Of a stretch of 64,000 nt of DNA, positions 62,413 through 64,000 are shown in pieces. The translations under genes and the position numbers were made by a program. This DNA comes from Gloeobacter kilaueensis JS1. GTDB taxonomy: Bacteria; Cyanobacteriota; Cyanobacteriia; Gloeobacterales; Gloeobacteraceae. Numbering within the stretch: position 1 is the stretch's first letter; each line of letters opens with the position of its first letter. The stretch lies in the NCBI RefSeq assembly GCF_000484535.1, contig NC_022600.1, positions 1,488,001 through 1,552,000 on the forward strand, in the 5' to 3' direction. The notes below the pieces were generated by a model. The model saw nothing but the letters and a program-made list of their open reading frames with translations, was not told the DNA's origin and searched no databases.

Positions 62413-64000
62413 TCAAGGGCGCTCGGCGGCAGGATAGCGATCGAAGACTTTCTTGAGCGTCTCTACATCCCTCAACGAAGGACCGCTTACCCCAGAGACC
62501 GTTGGGTACATAATGTCATCGTCGCTATCACTGTGTCCCCAAAGACCCAGGGCATGGCCCAGTTCGTGGCTGAGGACTTTGCCTGCCAGTCTTGCTTGAT
62601 CTGCGGTTCTATAGCGCAACGGGTAAGCCAGATTCAGCAGAATTGTTGCCGCCTGATCCGGCATGGCAAGAGTCTCGGAACGGGTCGGACCTTGATTTCC
62701 GTCTTGCAAGACAAATACGACCAAAACATCCGCCTCAGTTGGCTGATTCACCTCAACAAACTGGACACGCTTATCCGTCGCATCCTGCCAGCTTCTGGCA
62801 GCATCCAGGACAGCCTGATAGAAACGGGGTTCCGGGGCTGGACCAATATAGAGGCGGACAGGGGAACGCGAAAAAGGGGTGATCGCTCGATAGCGCATCC
62901 TGGCTGGCCGTTGTTCGTCCATAAACGCCAGGTAGTCTCCTGCTACAACCGGCGGATTCCGAAAAGGAAGTACACCAGGCTTTAGCGGACAATCCTGCAA
63001 ATGAATCCCCAAGCTGGTAATCCGGTAGCGGTAGTAATTTAGATTATCCCCAGGCAGGGAATCGGAATCCTTTTGAATTGCGAGTGCGTAGGCACAACTG
63101 AGCAGGCCCGAACTCCCGGATACCTGCATCTGTGCTGCTTGCTCAATATCAGCCATCGCTACTTCCAATGCCCCTCCTCCCTTCAACAAAGCCTGCCCCA
63201 TCTGCAGATACACCCAGCCGAGGGCAGCGTGAGCCTGTTGCGAAGGCAAATCAGCCAGCGATGCGCGCAGGTGAGTGGCAGCAACAGACCACTCTTGTCG
63301 CCCAATTGCAGCAACAGCCTGGTTGTACAGGCTGAGAGCCTTGGCAGTTCTGATCGCCGCCGATTTTGTGACTGGAGTAAAAGTGGCATCTGTCAAACGA
63401 AGACCATCTTCATTGGCTGATTTTCGAAGTGGATTGGGCAGCGCCAACGGTTGCGAAAGGCGGACTCCGACGACTTGATGAGCAAACACTCTAGAGGTAT
63501 AGGCACGCCGCTGATTGCCGAGATATTTGACAATCACTTCTCTGGTAGGAAGAATTTCCGATTGTGCAACTACCGGCCATTTTTGCTCTCCAATCGTATC
63601 GAGGATCAAGCGATGCCCAAAAGGTATAGCAGGCACGAGTCGCCCCTGTACTGGTGTGGCGCGCAACAACAAAGGTACACCATTTTGATCCTCTATATTG
63701 CTCAACAACTTGCCGCTAACTGCGCGGGTCTCACTCTGAGGCAACTCAATGTCCGCATTGAGATCGAGAAGAATAGGCAAGAAAGTTTCCGCTGCTATCT
63801 GAGTGGGTGCTGTCTGCCAGTCAGGTGTATAGGCTGACAGGTGAACATCACCCTTGACATCCACTCTCAAAGATTGGATAGCCTCAGTGCCTTCTACCAA
63901 TACTGTCAGCCGCTGGATCCGAGGAGAGCGAACCTCGGCAAAGAGTGCCTGCGCTGTCCTTTGCAGAAATTTTGTGCTAGCGACTGGATCTATCCGTACC
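62413..64000 (-). CDS. Matrixin-like zinc metalloprotease with TPR-like region (5' partial)
   Basis: The frame remains open past the window edge (VRIDPVASTKFLQRTAQALF before the first possible TTG at 63900), so the start is outside. The middle contains a TPR-like helical section (ALSLYNQAVAAIGRQEWSVAATHLRASLA, AALGWVYLQMGQALL). The C terminus is a matrixin domain: VLSHELGHALGLWGHSDSDDDIMYP, with HExxHxxGxxH and the downstream Met-turn. It is likely exported, but no signal peptide can be judged here. Substrates unknown. Confidence 0.85.
   Translation of the reverse strand, partial: VRIDPVASTKFLQRTAQALFAEVRSPRIQRLTVLVEGTEAIQSLRVDVKGDVHLSAYTPDWQTAPTQIAAETFLPILLDLNADIELPQSETRAVSGKLLSNIEDQNGVPLLLRATPVQGRLVPAIPFGHRLILDTIGEQKWPVVAQSEILPTREVIVKYLGNQRRAYTSRVFAHQVVGVRLSQPLALPNPLRKSANEDGLRLTDATFTPVTKSAAIRTAKALSLYNQAVAAIGRQEWSVAATHLRASLADLPSQQAHAALGWVYLQMGQALLKGGGALEVAMADIEQAAQMQVSGSSGLLSCAYALAIQKDSDSLPGDNLNYYRYRITSLGIHLQDCPLKPGVLPFRNPPVVAGDYLAFMDEQRPARMRYRAITPFSRSPVRLYIGPAPEPRFYQAVLDAARSWQDATDKRVQFVEVNQPTEADVLVVFVLQDGNQGPTRSETLAMPDQAATILLNLAYPLRYRTADQARLAGKVLSHELGHALGLWGHSDSDDDIMYPTVSGVSGPSLRDVETLKKVFDRYPAAERP

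Overview
The window reads as a chromosomal stretch of a high-GC cyanobacterium. Lineage markers are chlorophyll synthase (chlG), an NDH-1 subunit (ndhA), a PanC-Cmk fusion, a yidC-R3H-DUF177 block and several small cyanobacterial families. The GC-rich codon use, and operons that are usually conserved in cyanobacteria but look dispersed here (ndhA without ndhI, yidC without rpmH-rnpA), would suit an early-branching lineage such as Gloeobacter. That genus assignment is an inference from gene content, not a database result.

Layout. 1-7.1 kb: a partial Uma2 nuclease, a ClC-CBS-USP antiporter, rlmB with mini-RNase III (mrnC), a STAS protein and a UbiB/AarF kinase with a small partner. 7.2-9.1 kb: a TetR-cytochrome P450 operon. 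9.3-12.0 kb: a lower-GC accessory segment beside tRNA-Ser(GGA), with an orphan antitoxin-like gene, a 579-residue protein of unknown function and what looks like a serine-recombinase scrap. 12.3-14.1 kb: four small secreted proteins, three of which share a glutamine-spaced 13-residue motif. 14.3-19.1 kb: a secreted phosphodiesterase, then a NarL-type regulator with two histidine kinases. 19.2-24.0 kb: a secreted protein, ndhA, a lipoprotein, a coiled-coil protein, an SDR, folE and a DciA-like gene. 24-27.6 kb: a c-di-GMP pair (GGDEF and EAL). 27.8-32.7 kb: malic enzyme, fasciclin, SDR, peroxiredoxin and an MFS carrier.

32.9-35.8 kb is a second accessory segment: a low-GC AlbA/Schlafen-type ATP-binding gene, a solitary CRISPR-repeat-like sequence between 19-bp direct repeats, a decayed saccharopine-dehydrogenase-like pseudogene and a Uma2 gene. 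36-44.3 kb: an RND pump, an orphan sugar-type ABC permease, a MAPEG protein, a second fasciclin, htpG and a DUF3667 protein. 44.5-51.4 kb: chlG-mlaE-response regulator on the minus strand, then an HTH protein, thiG, panC-cmk and a VanX-like dipeptidase on the plus strand. 51.5-55 kb: a broken toxin-antitoxin pair, a DUF2079 membrane protein, a GHL10-type glycosidase and an EF-Ts gene fragment. 55.1-64 kb: a 2OG-Fe(II) oxygenase, def, an MreB paralogue, yidC-R3H-DUF177, an amino-acid permease, a small secreted protein and a matrixin-like protease that runs off the right edge.

The strongest candidate for an undescribed system is the 12.3-14.1 kb secreted Q-repeat cluster, which has a strong inter-cistronic hairpin. 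Second is the accessory gene of unknown function next to tRNA-Ser.
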